Shown here piece after piece: positions 8,166 to 19,116 of a DNA stretch of 36,962 nt. The notes below the pieces were generated by a model. That model worked only from the letters and a program-made list of their open reading frames with translations, was not told where the DNA came from and did not search any database. Numbering within the stretch: the first letter of the stretch is position 1; every line of letters starts with the position of its first letter. The DNA lies in contig JAPMOS010000272.1 of NCBI GenBank assembly GCA_027972325.1, positions 1 through 36,962 on the forward strand, written 5' to 3'. This DNA comes from Paratrimastix pyriformis (taxonomy: Eukaryota > Preaxostyla > Paratrimastigidae). The position numbers were made by a program, and so were the translations under genes.

Positions 8166-11100
8166 CGTATTTGCATCGCACCTCCGGCTCGGTGCTAAAT
8201 TCGTTCTTTGTTAGGTCTCCCGCCCCCGCCGCCACGCACACCGCACCAGGAGCGCCCCCTGCCCCGACCCCTACCGCCCCGAAGGCCCCGACCGCCCTGA
8301 CCGCCCGTCCGACGACGCCCGCCTCTGGCGCCGTCGAGCACAAGGACAAGGGAACTGGAGCCGCTCGGCCGTCTGTCGGAGCGGGTTCTGGCCTTTCCCA
8401 GCTGATTCTTTTTTGGATTTCAGAATCCTGGACGACGATGATGTGCCGAGCCCGCCCAAGCCCAAGAAGGCGGCCCCGGCGGCCGCCAAGCCCAAGAAGG
8501 ATCGCGAGGCCCCCGAAGAAGGCAAGAAGGCGGCCCCGGTGGCCGCCAAGTCCAAGAAGGAGGCCGCCAAGGAGGCGAAGGCCGCGGCCCCGGCCCCGCC
8601 ACCGGCCCGCCGGAAGCCTGGGCCGCCTCATGAGGCCAAGGAGGCTGCGGAGGCGAAGGGCTCGGACGACGCCCCCAGGAGGACGCCAGGCCGCGGCACC
8701 GGCACAAGCACCCGGCCCCAGTGGAGATCTCCTCCTCGTCGTCGGACGAGGGCGGCCGTGCCCCGAACCCAAGGCGAAGGCCGAGCGCAAGCGGGCCCGA
8801 CCGACCGACCCGGACGACTTCTCCCCGGAGGCCGCTCGCCAAGTACTGCAGTCCGTCGTTGATCTCGTCAATGCGTACCTTGCGCGCCACCCTCCCTCCT
8901 CCCACCCCGCTCGCCAAGTAATGCAGTCCGTCGTTGATATCGTCAATGCGTACCTTGCGCGCCACCCTGCCTCCTCCCACCACTCGTGACCTGTTTTCAT
9001 CGTTTCCCTTTTTGAACAAGTTACTGACTGCACATTCCTTTCGCTTTGTTCGGGTTGTTGGGGGGGCTCTTCGATCTCTCTGTCGGAAAAGTGCCACGGC
9101 AAGAGGGCCCATGTGCTGCTGAGCTCCATCGACCCCTGCCCGAGCCTCGCCCGGCCCCTTGCCTACGAGCGCCTCGGAGCAATTGTGGAATGGTTCGAGA
9201 AGCTGGGAGCGGCCGTCCTGTTCAGCATAATCGTCCAAACGTCGGCCCTGGACGAGGCTCGATACCAGGTGGTCGACGGCTCGCACCGGTCTGACAATGC
9301 TCTTTTTTGGTGGATCGGCCTCTAATCGTGCCCCTAGGTTCCAGGTTGCGCGCATCATCGTGGACCCGCGCCGGGTCTCCGAGTTGCCGCCCGAGATCAC
9401 CGCAGAACAGCGGACCGAGCTTCGCCAAAGGGTGGAGAAGCTCAACAAGCTACACCCCAGATCCGGCAGGTCTCTTGCACGTTGTCTCCGCCCTCATAAC
9501 AACGCACCTCTTCCCCCTGCACAGCACCTGAAGGAGGACTACATCGACGTGGCCGTTTACAACACTCGATCCGGAGGCCATGCTCGAGCTGCAACATCGG
9601 GTCAACCTGCTTACTCACGACGCGCGGTTTGGAAGCAGCACCTTCGACGTCCTGCTGAACCTCAAGCGTGCATCCTCCAAGTCTGTCGTCTCCCGTCTAT
9701 TGATTATCATCACCCCACCTCCCCGCCCTTATCAGGCCCCCAAGCGCTACATCCGTGAGGATCCTGACTTTGCCACACATTTGGAACCCGCCCTCAAGGA
9801 GCTGCACTTCCCCAAAGGCGAAGACGCCCCGGCCAAGCTTGTGAAGATTCTGGAGTGCTTCTCCCTGGAGATGCTGTGTGCCCTCTCCCAGCTCCCGGTT
9901 GAGCGACAGCCGTCAGCCACGAACCTGTGGCGCATCTTTGAGGTCCGCATGCACCAACCATTTCCACGCTGCCGCTCACACGTCCTGCCCGCCAGGCCAG
10001 GGATGCGGAGATGAATCGGTGGCTTGCTCGCGCCATGTTGGAGGGGTCGTTCAGTGGTTCTGAGGCCACCTCTACTGCAGCGGCCGATCTCAAGAAGCCC
10101 ATTCGGCAGGCCGAGCAGACCTTCATGCTGCTCGAGGCCCACGATGCAGCAGCTGAGGTGGCCGCCGGAGACCACCCCCCCGTCCTCTACCTGCCCCCCG
10201 ACGAGGCCGCCCGGGAGATCCTGCGGTGCCATCTCGTCCGGACCGAGACCTTTGCCTTCATGAACTGCCTCAACGTGCGGCCCTTCCCATTCCGCAAGGG
10301 CAAGGTTCGACTCCCGGCCTTCTCCGAGGAGCTGGGTGAGCTGGGCTGCCCGTTCGAGCGCCTCAACGAGACGGACGTTGGCAACATGCCCCAGGAGATC
10401 ACCTTCATGGACGGCCGGCGTCTCTCCGAGTTCGAGTTGGTCCTCGGCTACTGGCTGGGGTGGTGCGCGGCACAACTGCCACCGGCAATGCAGGACTACC
10501 TGATGCCCGAGCACTGCCCGTACGCCCGGCTCTGGGAGGAGATGGGCCACCACGACATCCCCCGTGCCAGCAAGCGCATGCTGAAGACCGTCGACCGGGA
10601 ACTACGTGAGGAAAGGCGGGCACTCCGGGAGGAAGCCGCCTCCGAGCACCCAGAGCCGCCGAAGTCAGAGCCGGCCAAGCGGGCCACCCTGAAGGCGCTT
10701 CTTTCCCAAGCCGAGCCGACCTCCGAAGCCGAGGCCAAGGCGGCGGAGGCCGATGACGAGTATGAGGTCAAGGCCTGCGCACTCCCACCGGAGTCGGCCA
10801 CCGAGGAAGCCCAGCCTTCGTCGAAACCGGTGCCCGAGCCCGAGCCCAAAGCCAAGCCCCGAGCCAGCCAGGCCAAGCCGCCGCAGCCCGCCCCCCAGGC
10901 CAAGCCGCCGCAGCCCGCCCCCCAGGCCAAGCCGCCGCAGCCCGCCCCCCAGGCCAAGCCGTCGCCTCAGCCCCAGCCGGCTCAGCCTCAACCCCAGACC
11001 CCGGCCCAGGCCCAGCAACAACACTCCAAGCCACCGCAGCAGCGTCAGTCGCCCAGGTCACCACCAAGCCCGCGTCCGCTGCGCCTCGTTCCGGCCCCCA

Positions 11101-11224
11101 GCTGCTTTCCGCACCCGCGGAGGGCCACGATCCCTCATGGGAAAACCTTGGCCCGGTTCTACTGCGGGGATGCCGAAGCGATCTTGTTTCGCGCGAAGGA
11201 TAATCCCGGCCGTGTCTGCAGTTT
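8166..11224 (+). mobile_element. Copy A: partial copy of the ParB/methyltransferase element (fossil)
   Basis: Matches 25130-28204 almost base for base over 3.06 kb, introns included. It was therefore copied as DNA, not through spliced RNA. It contains the Lys/Ala/Pro-rich exon, the ParB-like segment, the helical middle region and the Ala/Pro/Gln-rich linker. It lacks the methyltransferase and integrase parts. The left edge abuts a truncated LINE, and the right edge abuts unrelated sequence at 11225. The few differences from the other copy make the duplication look recent. Confidence 0.85.
8166..11224 (+). pseudogene. Copy A gene remnant with ParB-like segment
   Basis: Recognisable parts, left to right: a basic Lys/Ala/Pro-rich stretch (8420-8640), a 75-bp tandem duplication encoding QVLQSVVDLVNAYLARHP-like helices (about 8832-8985), a ParB/Srx-like segment (about 9095-9290; RPLAYERLGAIVEWFEKLG and YQVVDGSHR), a helical region of unknown fold (9340-10560; for example EFELVLGYWLGWCAA) and a linker with four AKPPQPAPQ repeats (10865-10965). 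The gene has no start exon and no methyltransferase end here. It is a broken partial copy; see the entry at 24778-29318 for function. Confidence 0.7.
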
Positions 11225-12140
11225 GCCCCCCGCGTTATAATCTCTGTTGCAAGCTTTAAATCTGCGCATTTGGTCCGTCCTAGTTCCGCTTATGTTTGCG
11301 TTGCGTGTATGGGCTTACAGACAAGAAGTCTGCGCCTTGGGATCTGAACAAGCAGTTCGGAGACCTGCACCGCAAACGATCGAGCAGATCGTGCGGAATG
11401 CTCTCAGGACGAACCTGGGAAATAATGAATTGGAAATGCTGATCTATTGTTTTATTATTGGTAGGAGAATGACAGCTATCAGTCGAGTGTTGGCAAGAAT
11501 GCTTTATTCTGAGAGAGCTCATCGAGGCAAGGGATGGAACAGGGGAATGCGGGAAAGTAGGAGGGAACAAAATGGGAATGAACCATTTTCGTCGTCTTGG
11601 ACGTATTTTGGTGCCGTAGTGAAGGGGATGCAATCGATGATCTGCGGCCTGGCAACGATCCTCACTTTGTTGTTCTTCTGTGGTGCGGTAGGTGCTATGT
11701 CAACTTCGGTGCTGGACTCCCCTGCTCCTGGCCAAGCGTTGGCCCCTGCCCCTGGTTCGGCCGATCCAGTTGCTGCGGTGGCTCCTGCCCCGCTGGTCCC
11801 GTCCCCGGTTGTTGGTGGGGCTGCGGAGGAGGCTGTCCGTCCGGACGGGTCTCCAACGGTTTCGGTGGATGGCGCTGTGGACGAGGCTGAGCCGGTGCGC
11901 AGAGGGAAGGGATTGTTTGGGCCCGTGGTCAAGGATAGGTGGCTGGTCAGAATCCACCACCCTGATGCCCGCAGTCTGCCGAGACCCCCAGCAAAGATGG
12001 ATGCGCTGCCCATGGTGGGAAACACGGCTCTGTCCCTGGGGTGTGCGGGGAACATGTTGGATGAGGCGAAGGCCTGGGCGGAGTCGGTTGGTGCCCAGGT
12101 GATGTCGGCCACCCCCTCTGCTGGCGAGAGGACAACCTTC
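11225..12140 (+). CDS. Unrecognised ORF with a hydrophobic segment
   Basis: An open frame starts at ATG 11247 and runs past 12140 into the inverted element terminus, stopping at 12218. Its first 130 residues include a basic stretch (RESRREQNG). A strongly hydrophobic segment (MICGLATILTLLFFCGAVGA, about 11635-11697) then precedes a possible internal start at 11697 (MSTSVLDSPAPG) and a Pro/Ala/Val-rich region. The last part (KDRWLVRIHHPDARSLPRPP and LDEAKAWAESVGAQVMSATP) looks like folded protein of unknown family. A TATAAT-like box lies at 11236. It may be the 5' part of another mobile element cut by the fragment at 12141, or a host exon. I do not recognise it. Confidence 0.35.
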
Positions 12141-13023
12141 TGTTTCCGGTTTTGTATGGACGGGGCGTCGACAAGAACCCAGAGTGCACAGGGCGTTCAT
12201 GAACGGGGGGGGGGGTGAGCGAGAGCCGGTTTTGGGGATCCTCTGGGAGAAAACTGGTAATGCACGCAGCCCTCTCCCCCCCCCCCCCCCCCCGAGCCCG
12301 ATTGTGCCGTTGATGGCATCCGGCCCCCTCCAACGATTTCACCCCCACCCCCTCCTCGAGCATTCGTATAAGATCATTTTTGTTTTGCAGAAAACCGGAC
12401 CGGAAAACTGCGGGACGGGGGCGGTGGTGGGGATGGTGGGGTTGGGGGTGTTTTATTCTGGGGGCGCGTGACGCCGGCGATCAACGACGGGGACCAGAGC
12501 GCCTCCCGCAGCAGGGAGCGGGGCATCGAAGGTGGCATCGTAAGGCCGCAGCTTGTTGCGCCCGTAGACCTTGGGAATGCCCGGCTTGACCCGATCCTCA
12601 AACTCGATGACGTAGGTGCCGTTACGCATGCGTTCCGCCACCCTCCCGGACCAGCAGAACTTGCCAATGCCGGGCCGGCGCCATTTGGCAGGCGGGGCGA
12701 CCATGACGCGAGTCCCCTCCTCGATGGTCTCTTGGTCCTTGTTGCGGCGCCGCTCAATGTAGCCGTACTCGCGGTGCCGGTAGAACGCCACGGCCTCCTT
12801 GATTTGGCGCACCTCCGCGGCCGTCAGGTTGGCGAACTTGTCCGGCAGCTGGGCCATGTCGCCCAGTTGTTCGTACTCGGGGAGGTAGAGCGCCATCATC
12901 ACAACCGGGCGTTGCTGGAAGACCGAAGAAACCGTGGCCGTGTTGTACAGGTGCACGGCGGGCTGCAGGAAGGGTTGCCACGGCAGCTCGCGGTTGGTGG
13001 CCGGCACGATACGCATCTTCATC
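12141..13023 (-). mobile_element. Inverted terminal fragment of the Ginger-like element (fossil)
   Basis: This is the reverse complement of 30588-31451: it starts with the same terminus (TGTTTCCGGTTTTGTATGG), contains the TTCATGAAC palindrome, a G run and a C run of different length from the other copy, the 3' flank, and the C-terminal third of the integrase gene. It ends at about 13023, where the AT-rich Polinton-like end begins, so the Polinton may have landed inside this copy. Its orientation is opposite to copy A at 8166-11224, so the two are not simply one interrupted element. Confidence 0.85.
12453..13022 (-). pseudogene. Integrase C-terminal part (fossil)
   Basis: The minus frame starts MKMRIVPATNRELPWQPF and covers the region after the catalytic Glu: helices around AVHLYNTATVSSVFQQRP, then EVRQIKEAVAFYRHREYG, and a small beta-barrel-like tail (RVMVAPPAKWRRPGIGKF, then NGTYVIEFEDRVKPGIPKVY). 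Ty3-like and Ginger integrases have a comparable C-terminal domain. The catalytic core is missing from this copy. Confidence 0.75.
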
Positions 13024-13084
13024 AGTAGTTATAAAAGGAGAGTTCTGAGACAATCGATTTTCACACACAATTTTTCACGCTTGC

Positions 13085-13375
13085 GTTGTTATTTGAGGCA
13101 AAAATCGATTTCTTCAGAACAAAATCTTTTTTTCTCATTATTTTTTATTGAAAAGGAGCATTTTATTTTATCAGCTTTGAATGATTTAAGCATTAATTTT
13201 ATCGAGCTACAAACGTTATTTGAGGCAAAAATCGATTTCTTCAGAGCAAAATCTTTTTTCTCAATGTTTTTTAAGTAAAACGAGCATTTTATTTTTATCA
13301 GCTTGGAATGATTTAAGCATCAATTCATTCGAGCTACAAACGAAATTAGAGGCAAAAAGCGAATTCTCCATGCAT
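13085..13375. repeat. Subterminal tandem repeats of the Polinton-like element
   Basis: Units of about 125 bp, two nearly complete and one partial. The shared core is GAGGCAAAAATCGATTTCTT followed by CAGARCAAAATC and a T run. Another shared part holds GAGCATTTTATTTTATCAGC and ATGATTTAAGCAT. The third unit is diverged. They lie just inside the presumed left end and do not code. Repeats of this kind near Polinton termini could bind the integrase or the terminal protein, but that is inference. Confidence 0.7.
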
Positions 13376-13912
13376 TTTCAATTTTTTTTCCATTTTTTGT
13401 CCCAGAAATTATTTTGCCATTTTTGTCAAATCAAACAATTCAATCATCTTAAGCATCAAACGAAAGAGAATTCAATCAGAAACAGCTTATCTCTTCATTC
13501 AAAATAAAATTGTGACAAAAGTGCTTTTCAAAAGTGATCATTAAATAATGCATCAATCTTAAGTAAATAATGCATTCTTTTTGATTGAATCAGCTCAAAT
13601 AATTGATTCTAAGAAAATGGAAAAGTATGACAAAATGATAAAACAATATGAAATTTGATTTCAGCACCGAGCCCTTTAAAGCGAAAATTTACTCAGCTTT
13701 GACATGAATTGAAAGAGAAATCAATCAGATTTACCTTCTATTTCAAAGAGATAATAAACAGCGTTTCATCATTTGAGCTCTGAGTGTTTTAAGATGATAA
13801 TTCAATGAGCTACTGGGGCTAACTCAATGAAATAGTGAACGAGTGATAGCAGTTGATTAACATGTAAAGGTATTTGAAGAAAAAATAATTATCTATAGTT
13901 AGTATATAGAGA
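13376..13912. other. AT-rich non-coding stretch
   Basis: No ORF of note and no clear repeat. The last 22 bases before 13913 (ATCTATAG, then TAGTATATAGAGA) resemble the motif found before other genes of this element and may be a promoter. Confidence 0.6.
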
Positions 13913-14083
13913 ATGAATTGTGATAAGCATCCAGTTAAGATTGATAGGGCGCTATTTGAACTCCTACAGGAGTTGATTAAGCTTCATGGTGATGAATATT
14001 TCACTGTTACAATAACTAAGAAGAAAGGAGATGAGAGTGACGATTCCACAACAATAGTGTATGAAAATGAATATTTCCATTAA
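13913..14083 (+). CDS. Small ORF of the Polinton-like element, 56 residues
   Basis: A short acidic/basic protein beginning MNCDKHPVKIDRALFELLQE and ending in VYENEYFH. It has an amphipathic N-terminal helix and a Lys-rich turn (TITKKKGDESDD). A TATAG-type motif lies immediately upstream. Its TAA stop overlaps the integrase stop on the opposite strand in a single TTAA at 14080-14083. That tight convergence and the codon-like composition support a real gene. No family is recognised. Confidence 0.5.
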   Translation: MNCDKHPVKIDRALFELLQELIKLHGDEYFTVTITKKKGDESDDSTTIVYENEYFH

Positions 14084-15114
14084 CGGAGCTTCATATCATG
14101 CATTATATTATCTGTGTCAATACCTTCTCGAGTCAGTCTTCGTTTGACGAGTCTTTTCTTCTTTGTGTCATCAATCTTCTTGACAGCTTTTTCAGTGCTC
14201 TCCTTCTCGATGATTTCACCAACCTTCTTCAACTCATATTGTTTGTAGTGTTTTTTCAACAGTTCTCCAGACTTCAGGTTCTTGAGAACATACTTTTTAC
14301 CATCGAATGAGTCAATGATATAGACAGCGAGAGAATACTTTACTTCATCACCTTTAGCGAATGCTTTGAGCTTTCGAACAGCACGAACATGGTCACCAAT
14401 ATTATAAATACGTTCTATTTGAGTGACTGATTGTTTGTTTGTATCATGGTTGTTGAACACATTATAAGGTGTTGCTTTAATGGTTCTGTGGTAATCATTG
14501 TTGTAAGAAGATACCAAATCAGGAAGAACTTTAGTCCAATCGGAGTCACCAGAAGAGAGACGCCAACGTTGTAGTTTGAGAGCAATTGTACGATTGAATC
14601 GTTCAACAATACTATTCTTATTGATTTCTTCAGGGTCACTGAAATGAGCCACAACATGATTATCAGTCATCCATTTGACATATTGTTTAGCTTGGAATTC
14701 ATTGTCACAGTTGATGTTTTCAGGAGTACCTTTTAAGTCATCATGGAAGATACTTTTAATTGCTTTGAGAACCTCAGTGGGCTTTCTTGTTTTAAGTGGA
14801 CGACAGGCAGCATAACGAGAGTACACATCAATAACACAGAGGATGTTCTCGAATCCAGTTCTCGTCTTAAAACGATCATAGATGATGATATCCATCTGAA
14901 CACATGCGAGAGCAGTATGAGCCACAATCGTGTTGAACTTTTTGGGTTTTCTATCTTCTTTCATGATTTGATAATCAGGTGTCTTATTTAGCACGTTTTG
15001 GACAGCATCTAAGGTGATTTTCTTGTCATCTTGTTTGAGTTTTCGATACAATTTAGGAGCAGAAACAAAGCCCGTTTTAGGATTGCTATAAGCATTTTGA
15101 ATGGTCTTTTCCAT
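14080..15114 (-). CDS. Polinton-like integrase (rve family)
   Basis: 344 residues and apparently whole. A helical N-terminal region is followed by the DDE core: ACVQMDIIIYDRF (first Asp), ENINCDNEFQAKQYVKW (second Asp) and KNSIVERFNRTIALKLQRW (Glu). The C-terminal part has a small barrel-like domain (YNIGDHVRAVRKLKAF, then YIIDSFDGKKYVLKNL) and a Lys/Arg-rich tail. Retrovirus-type integrases of Polintons insert the linear element into chromosomes, giving 6-bp target duplications. The start ATG is 101 bases from the divergent ORF at 15216, so the two share a promoter region. AT-rich codon use fits the rest of the element. Confidence 0.9.
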   Translation of the reverse strand: MEKTIQNAYSNPKTGFVSAPKLYRKLKQDDKKITLDAVQNVLNKTPDYQIMKEDRKPKKFNTIVAHTALACVQMDIIIYDRFKTRTGFENILCVIDVYSRYAACRPLKTRKPTEVLKAIKSIFHDDLKGTPENINCDNEFQAKQYVKWMTDNHVVAHFSDPEEINKNSIVERFNRTIALKLQRWRLSSGDSDWTKVLPDLVSSYNNDYHRTIKATPYNVFNNHDTNKQSVTQIERIYNIGDHVRAVRKLKAFAKGDEVKYSLAVYIIDSFDGKKYVLKNLKSGELLKKHYKQYELKKVGEIIEKESTEKAVKKIDDTKKKRLVKRRLTREGIDTDNIMHDMKLR

Positions 15115-15194
15115 TAGTATAATGAAGTTATAAAATTAAAAGTGACTTAGAGAAACCTTAAATTTATAGATTAATAAAATATTATGAAAAAATT

Positions 15195-15215
15195 TTATCT
15201 CACACTACTATAGAC
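15195..15215 (+). promoter_or_regulatory. CTATAG motif before ORF 15216
   Basis: CACTACTATAGAC ends directly before the ATG. A related CTATAG-type sequence precedes the ORFs at 13913 and 32850, and TATACTA lies before the integrase start on the minus strand. It is a candidate promoter of the element, judged only from recurrence. Confidence 0.4.
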
Positions 15216-15482
15216 ATGACAACTAAAACCGCAAATCCATTTGTTGCATTTGATGGACTCTCAGATGAAGAGGCGAAGAAGTTGTTCGAAGAATACATAA
15301 ATAAACGGCAGGCAACGTCACCAAAACAGGAAAAGAAGGAAAAGAAAGAAAAGAAAGAAGTGAAGATTGCACAAGAAGAAGTTATTGATGTAGATGCCTT
15401 ATCAACAAAAGGAGCAGAAAACGTCGAAGATGAGTTTGGAAAAATAGCACAATATGAAGTGGTAGAATGCAAAAAGCTATGA
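15216..15482 (+). CDS. Lys/Glu-rich ORF ahead of the polymerase
   Basis: 88 residues: an N-terminal helical segment (FDGLSDEEAKKLFEEYINKR), a strongly charged run (KQEKKEKKEKKEVKIAQEE) and an acidic end. It lies immediately before the polymerase region on the same strand. It may be the N-terminal extension of the protein-primed polymerase, or a separate small protein. No domain is recognised. Confidence 0.45.
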   Translation: MTTKTANPFVAFDGLSDEEAKKLFEEYINKRQATSPKQEKKEKKEKKEVKIAQEEVIDVDALSTKGAENVEDEFGKIAQYEVVECKKL

Positions 15483-17923
15483 AAGGTTTCATGAAGAACT
15501 ATTCTATTATGAACCATGGAAAGATCGAGGCAACTGACTACAAACAAAGTGTCGAGAGGTGTTTTGTGGACACTGAAGGAATGATAAAAGATATTATATG
15601 AAGAGATGAAGGGAGGACAGTTCAAACTGAACATCGTGTTGAAATGTCAGTTCACCAAAGAAGACAAGTCAATGTATGGACACTTTTCATCAGGCAGCAT
15701 TCGAATTCTCGGTAAGAAAGACATTGAAGAAGGAATTGGGAATGCAGTGTCGAGAATCCAAGAGCTCGTGGACAATTTTGTTAACAATGGAAGTGCATGG
15801 GTCCTAAAACGTATTGAGAATGTGTTTTGAATGTAGCCTCATACAAGCCAATGCGTGGAAGCAGTTACATTGAATTACCAGAGGTATTGAACCAGAAGAA
15901 AGCATTGATAAATATTCAGAATGATGACAATGAGTGTTTTAAATGGAGTGTTTTAGCAACATTGCATCCAGTTGATGTGCATCCGGAGAGAGTGAAGCAA
16001 TACATGAAGTATGACAATGAGCTCGACTTTAAGGGCATTCATTTTCCAATGGAAATTGACAGTATACCACGATTTGAAGCTAAAAATAACATAGCCATCA
16101 ATGTGATCGAGCATCATATCACAACAAAAGGTTAAGAAGGAGAAGAAGACATCAGTTGTCTTCAATCCATTGTATGTCTCACCAATTTGGAATACGGCTA
16201 AAACAGTAGTCAATATGCTACGTATAACAGAGCTCGATGAGAATACAGAGGTGATGAAAGGAGAAGGATGTGAGAAGACAGAAACCAACTCACATTATGT
16301 GTTGATTAAAGATTTGTCTCGTCTCTTAAGTTCAAGCCAGAACAGTCACAATGGAAAAAGTATTTTGTCTGAACTGTATGCATGGATTTTGGAATGAAAG
16401 CCTGTTGCAAAGGCATAAACCAGTGTGCTATGAGCATGAATGTTGTCAAGCATGGTTACCAATAGAAGAAGATGCTCATGTCGAATTCAAGCATATATCA
16501 AAATCAGTGAAGCAACCTTTTGCGATTTATGCAGATTTCGAAGCACTCACAACACCAATTGATGATGATGACGATGAGAAAAAATAAAAGCAGCCTATCA
16601 GCACCATAATGTGTGTTCATATGCATACAAAGTTGTCAGTAATTATCCAGAGTTTGAGAGACCAATACAATTGTATCGTGGTGAAGGAGCAGTTGAGCAT
16701 TTCTTAAAATCCATCATCGAAGAGCGTAAAACGATACTGAAGATAGTCAAAAGGAACTGTGAGATGAACTTATCGAAGGAACAACAAAAGAGTTTGATAA
16801 AGCCACTGTGTGTCATATTTGTGGACGAGAGATTGAAGATGAATCAGATAAAGTGAGAGACCATGATCATATTACGGGTGAATATCGAGGGCAGCACATA
16901 ATGGATGTAACTTATTATTCAGTCTGAAGAATTACAAGGTACCAGTTTTCTTTCACAATCTAAAGGGTTATGATTCTCACCTCTTAATGCAAGAAATAGG
17001 GAACTTTAGTGAGAAAATTACATGCTTAGCATTGACTGAAGAGAAGTATCTGTCGTTCTCGATGGATGGAAACATAGAGTTCAAAGACAGTTTTGCATTC
17101 ATGACAGAATCATTGGATAAATTATCAGAGAACTTAGGGAAGAACAACTACGATGATTTTATCAGAACAAAAGCAGATTGGGAAGGAATCAGTGAAGAGA
17201 ACCTGAAACTTTTATGCCAGAAGGGTGTTTATCCATATGACTATTTGAACACAATGGAGAAGTTCGATGAGACTGAATTGCCACCAAAGGAAGCATTTTA
17301 CAGTAAACTAAACGATAAAGCCATATCTGATGAAGATTATGTACATGCACAGACAGTATGGAACACATTTGAATGTGAAACGTTAGGTGATTATCATGAC
17401 ATATACCTTAAAACTGATGTGTTACTACTAGCAGATGTCTTCGAAAAGTTTCGTAGCATGTGTATAAAAATTACGGGCTCGATCCGGTATGTTACGTGTC
17501 ATTACCAGCAATGTCATGGGATGCGGCACTGAAGCGTTCGAAGGTGGAGTTAGACTTATTTAATGACACACAAATGGACATGCATTTGTTTATTGAGAAG
17601 GGTATTCGAGGAGGATTTCAATGATAACGAACAGATATTGTCAAGCCAACAACAAGTACATGAAGACATACAACAAAGAGGGTAAAACAGTGTATATTCT
17701 GTATCTCGATGCTAACAACCTATACGGCAAAGCAATGAGTTACAGACTACCAACGACTGATTTTCAATGGAAAAGAACGTAAGCAAGTTCACGAAGAGCA
17801 AGATAATGTCATTAGACAAGAATGGAGATAGAGGCTACATATTAGAAGTGGATTTATCATATCCAAAAGAACTACATGACATGCACAATGATTATCCATT
17901 AGCACCATGCAAGAAGGTTGTAG
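15483..17923 (+). pseudogene. Protein-primed DNA polymerase B, left part (fossil)
   Basis: Family B polymerase of the protein-primed, Polinton type, identified from separate pieces: a cysteine-containing N-terminal part (VFCLNCMHGFW, about 16355-16385), the exonuclease box FAIYADFEALT (about 16520), HNLKGYDSHLLMQEIG (second exonuclease box, about 16960-17005), a region ending YHDIYLKTDVLLLADVFEKF (about 17390-17450) and the polymerase box LDANNLYGKAMS (about 17705). The left part ends at HNDYPLAPCKKV near 17915, where the 13.5-kb element has inserted. The gene is broken in about ten places in all and cannot function. Confidence 0.88.
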
Positions 17924-17928
17924 AAGAT
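17924..17928. repeat. Target-site duplication, left (AAGAT)
   Basis: AAGAT directly before the left terminus of the 13.5-kb element; the same five bases follow its right terminus at 31452-31456. Both lie within the polymerase coding sequence. Confidence 0.75.
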
Positions 17929-17950
17929 TGTTCCAGGGTTTCTGTGGACG
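17929..17950 (+). repeat. Left terminal inverted repeat
   Basis: Begins TGTTCC and carries GGACG at bases 18-22. The right terminus, read inward, begins TGTTTCC with GGACG at the same distance; 17 of 22 bases agree without gaps. A TTCATGAAC palindrome occurs about 125 bases inside this end and about 55 bases inside the other. Confidence 0.65.
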
Positions 17951-18245
17951 CTATAGACATTGAGATTTCTATAGAAAAAGCCCGACGCTCTGGCCTCCGG
18001 GTTTCGTGGACAGACCCTCCCACTCGGCCTGTCTGGGTGAGGGGCCCGCGGGTTTTCATGAACAGACCCTCCCAAATCCTCCTTGCTTCACTTTCACCTT
18101 GCTTCACCCTGACGCACTTCCTCCTCCTTTTCGAGAGAAAACGTCGAGCCTCTAATTTCGGATCAAAAGAGAACCAGATTCATTACTCGTCTTCGTCTTC
18201 GTCTTCGCCTTGGGGTTGGCGTTGTAGTCGTTGTTGCCAGTGTCG

Positions 18246-19000
18246 TCATCCGAATTTATCGCCGGCAAACCATTCATCTTCGTCATCATCGGCTACCGGC
18301 ACGTTCTCGGGAAGGGGCACGGATTCCGGCACGGGTTCGGGCTCAGCCACAAGGACAGGAACGGGCAGAGGAAGGGGCCCAGTTAAGAGGAAGTCCCAAA
18401 GGGTAGGAAGCTCGCGCGAGCAGGTGCTGGTGCGGAACTTGTGGCACTGAATCGACCAGTCATAGGTCTTCCGTTCGTCCGCGGAGAGAGTATTCACGTT
18501 CGCAGGCCAGGAATACCTTGGGGAACTGTTCTCCGTAGTAGTCAGTGCGCTCCAACAGGGAACGGTCACGAAGAACGCCCCTGAGGGTAGAAGGGGTAAG
18601 AGCGTTCCCAGAGGACGATCTCATCGAGCCTCATCGGGCCCTCGACGGGGTGGTCGATGTCGAATGCAGCCTCGGAATCAAGGAGCAGGGTAATGAGCAA
18701 GGCTCTTGCTGACAGGCCCCTGTAGGTCTGCGACGTATCAGAACAGCGTCCGCTGGTCAAGGAAAAAGGACGCCACCGAAAGCGAGAACCATCCGGGTGA
18801 GTACCTTGTGCAACTCAACACAGATGGGAGCGGAGAAATGGTACTCAGTCAACGGCTTCAAAAAGTGAACGGGGACGATGAGGCCGGGATTCAGATGTTT
18901 CGTGTTCGGGAACCAACTTGCCAGCAGCTTGGGAAGATCCGTTCGTAAAAGCCTGTCGGCTTAGGTGCACCTCGGTCTTGTCCTCCGGTTGAAAGAAGTC
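18246..19000 (-). pseudogene. Unknown element gene, paralogue 1 (fossil cargo)
   Basis: This shows about 0.7 kb of similarity to 19760-20440. Conserved pieces on the minus strand include LLASWFPNTKHLNPGLIVP (about 18930-18870), LDSEAAFDIDHPVEGPMRLD and EIVLWERSYPF (about 18690-18600), and TYDWSIQCHKFRTSTCSREL (about 18470-18410). A Pro/Glu-rich tail ending DDDEDEWFAGDKFG follows. Protein-level conservation of these pieces between the two copies suggests a once-selected protein. A short intron-like gap with GT and AG ends lies between the first two pieces in both copies. The family is not recognised. Confidence 0.5.
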
Positions 19001-19116
19001 GTAGGTCCTGGAGGAGAGGCATGAGAAACCCACAACACATCAGGGAAAACAGTAAACAGACCGATTGAGGAGCGGGGAGCAGCGGACTTCGTAGCCGGGG
19101 GCTTGTCGTGGCATCA

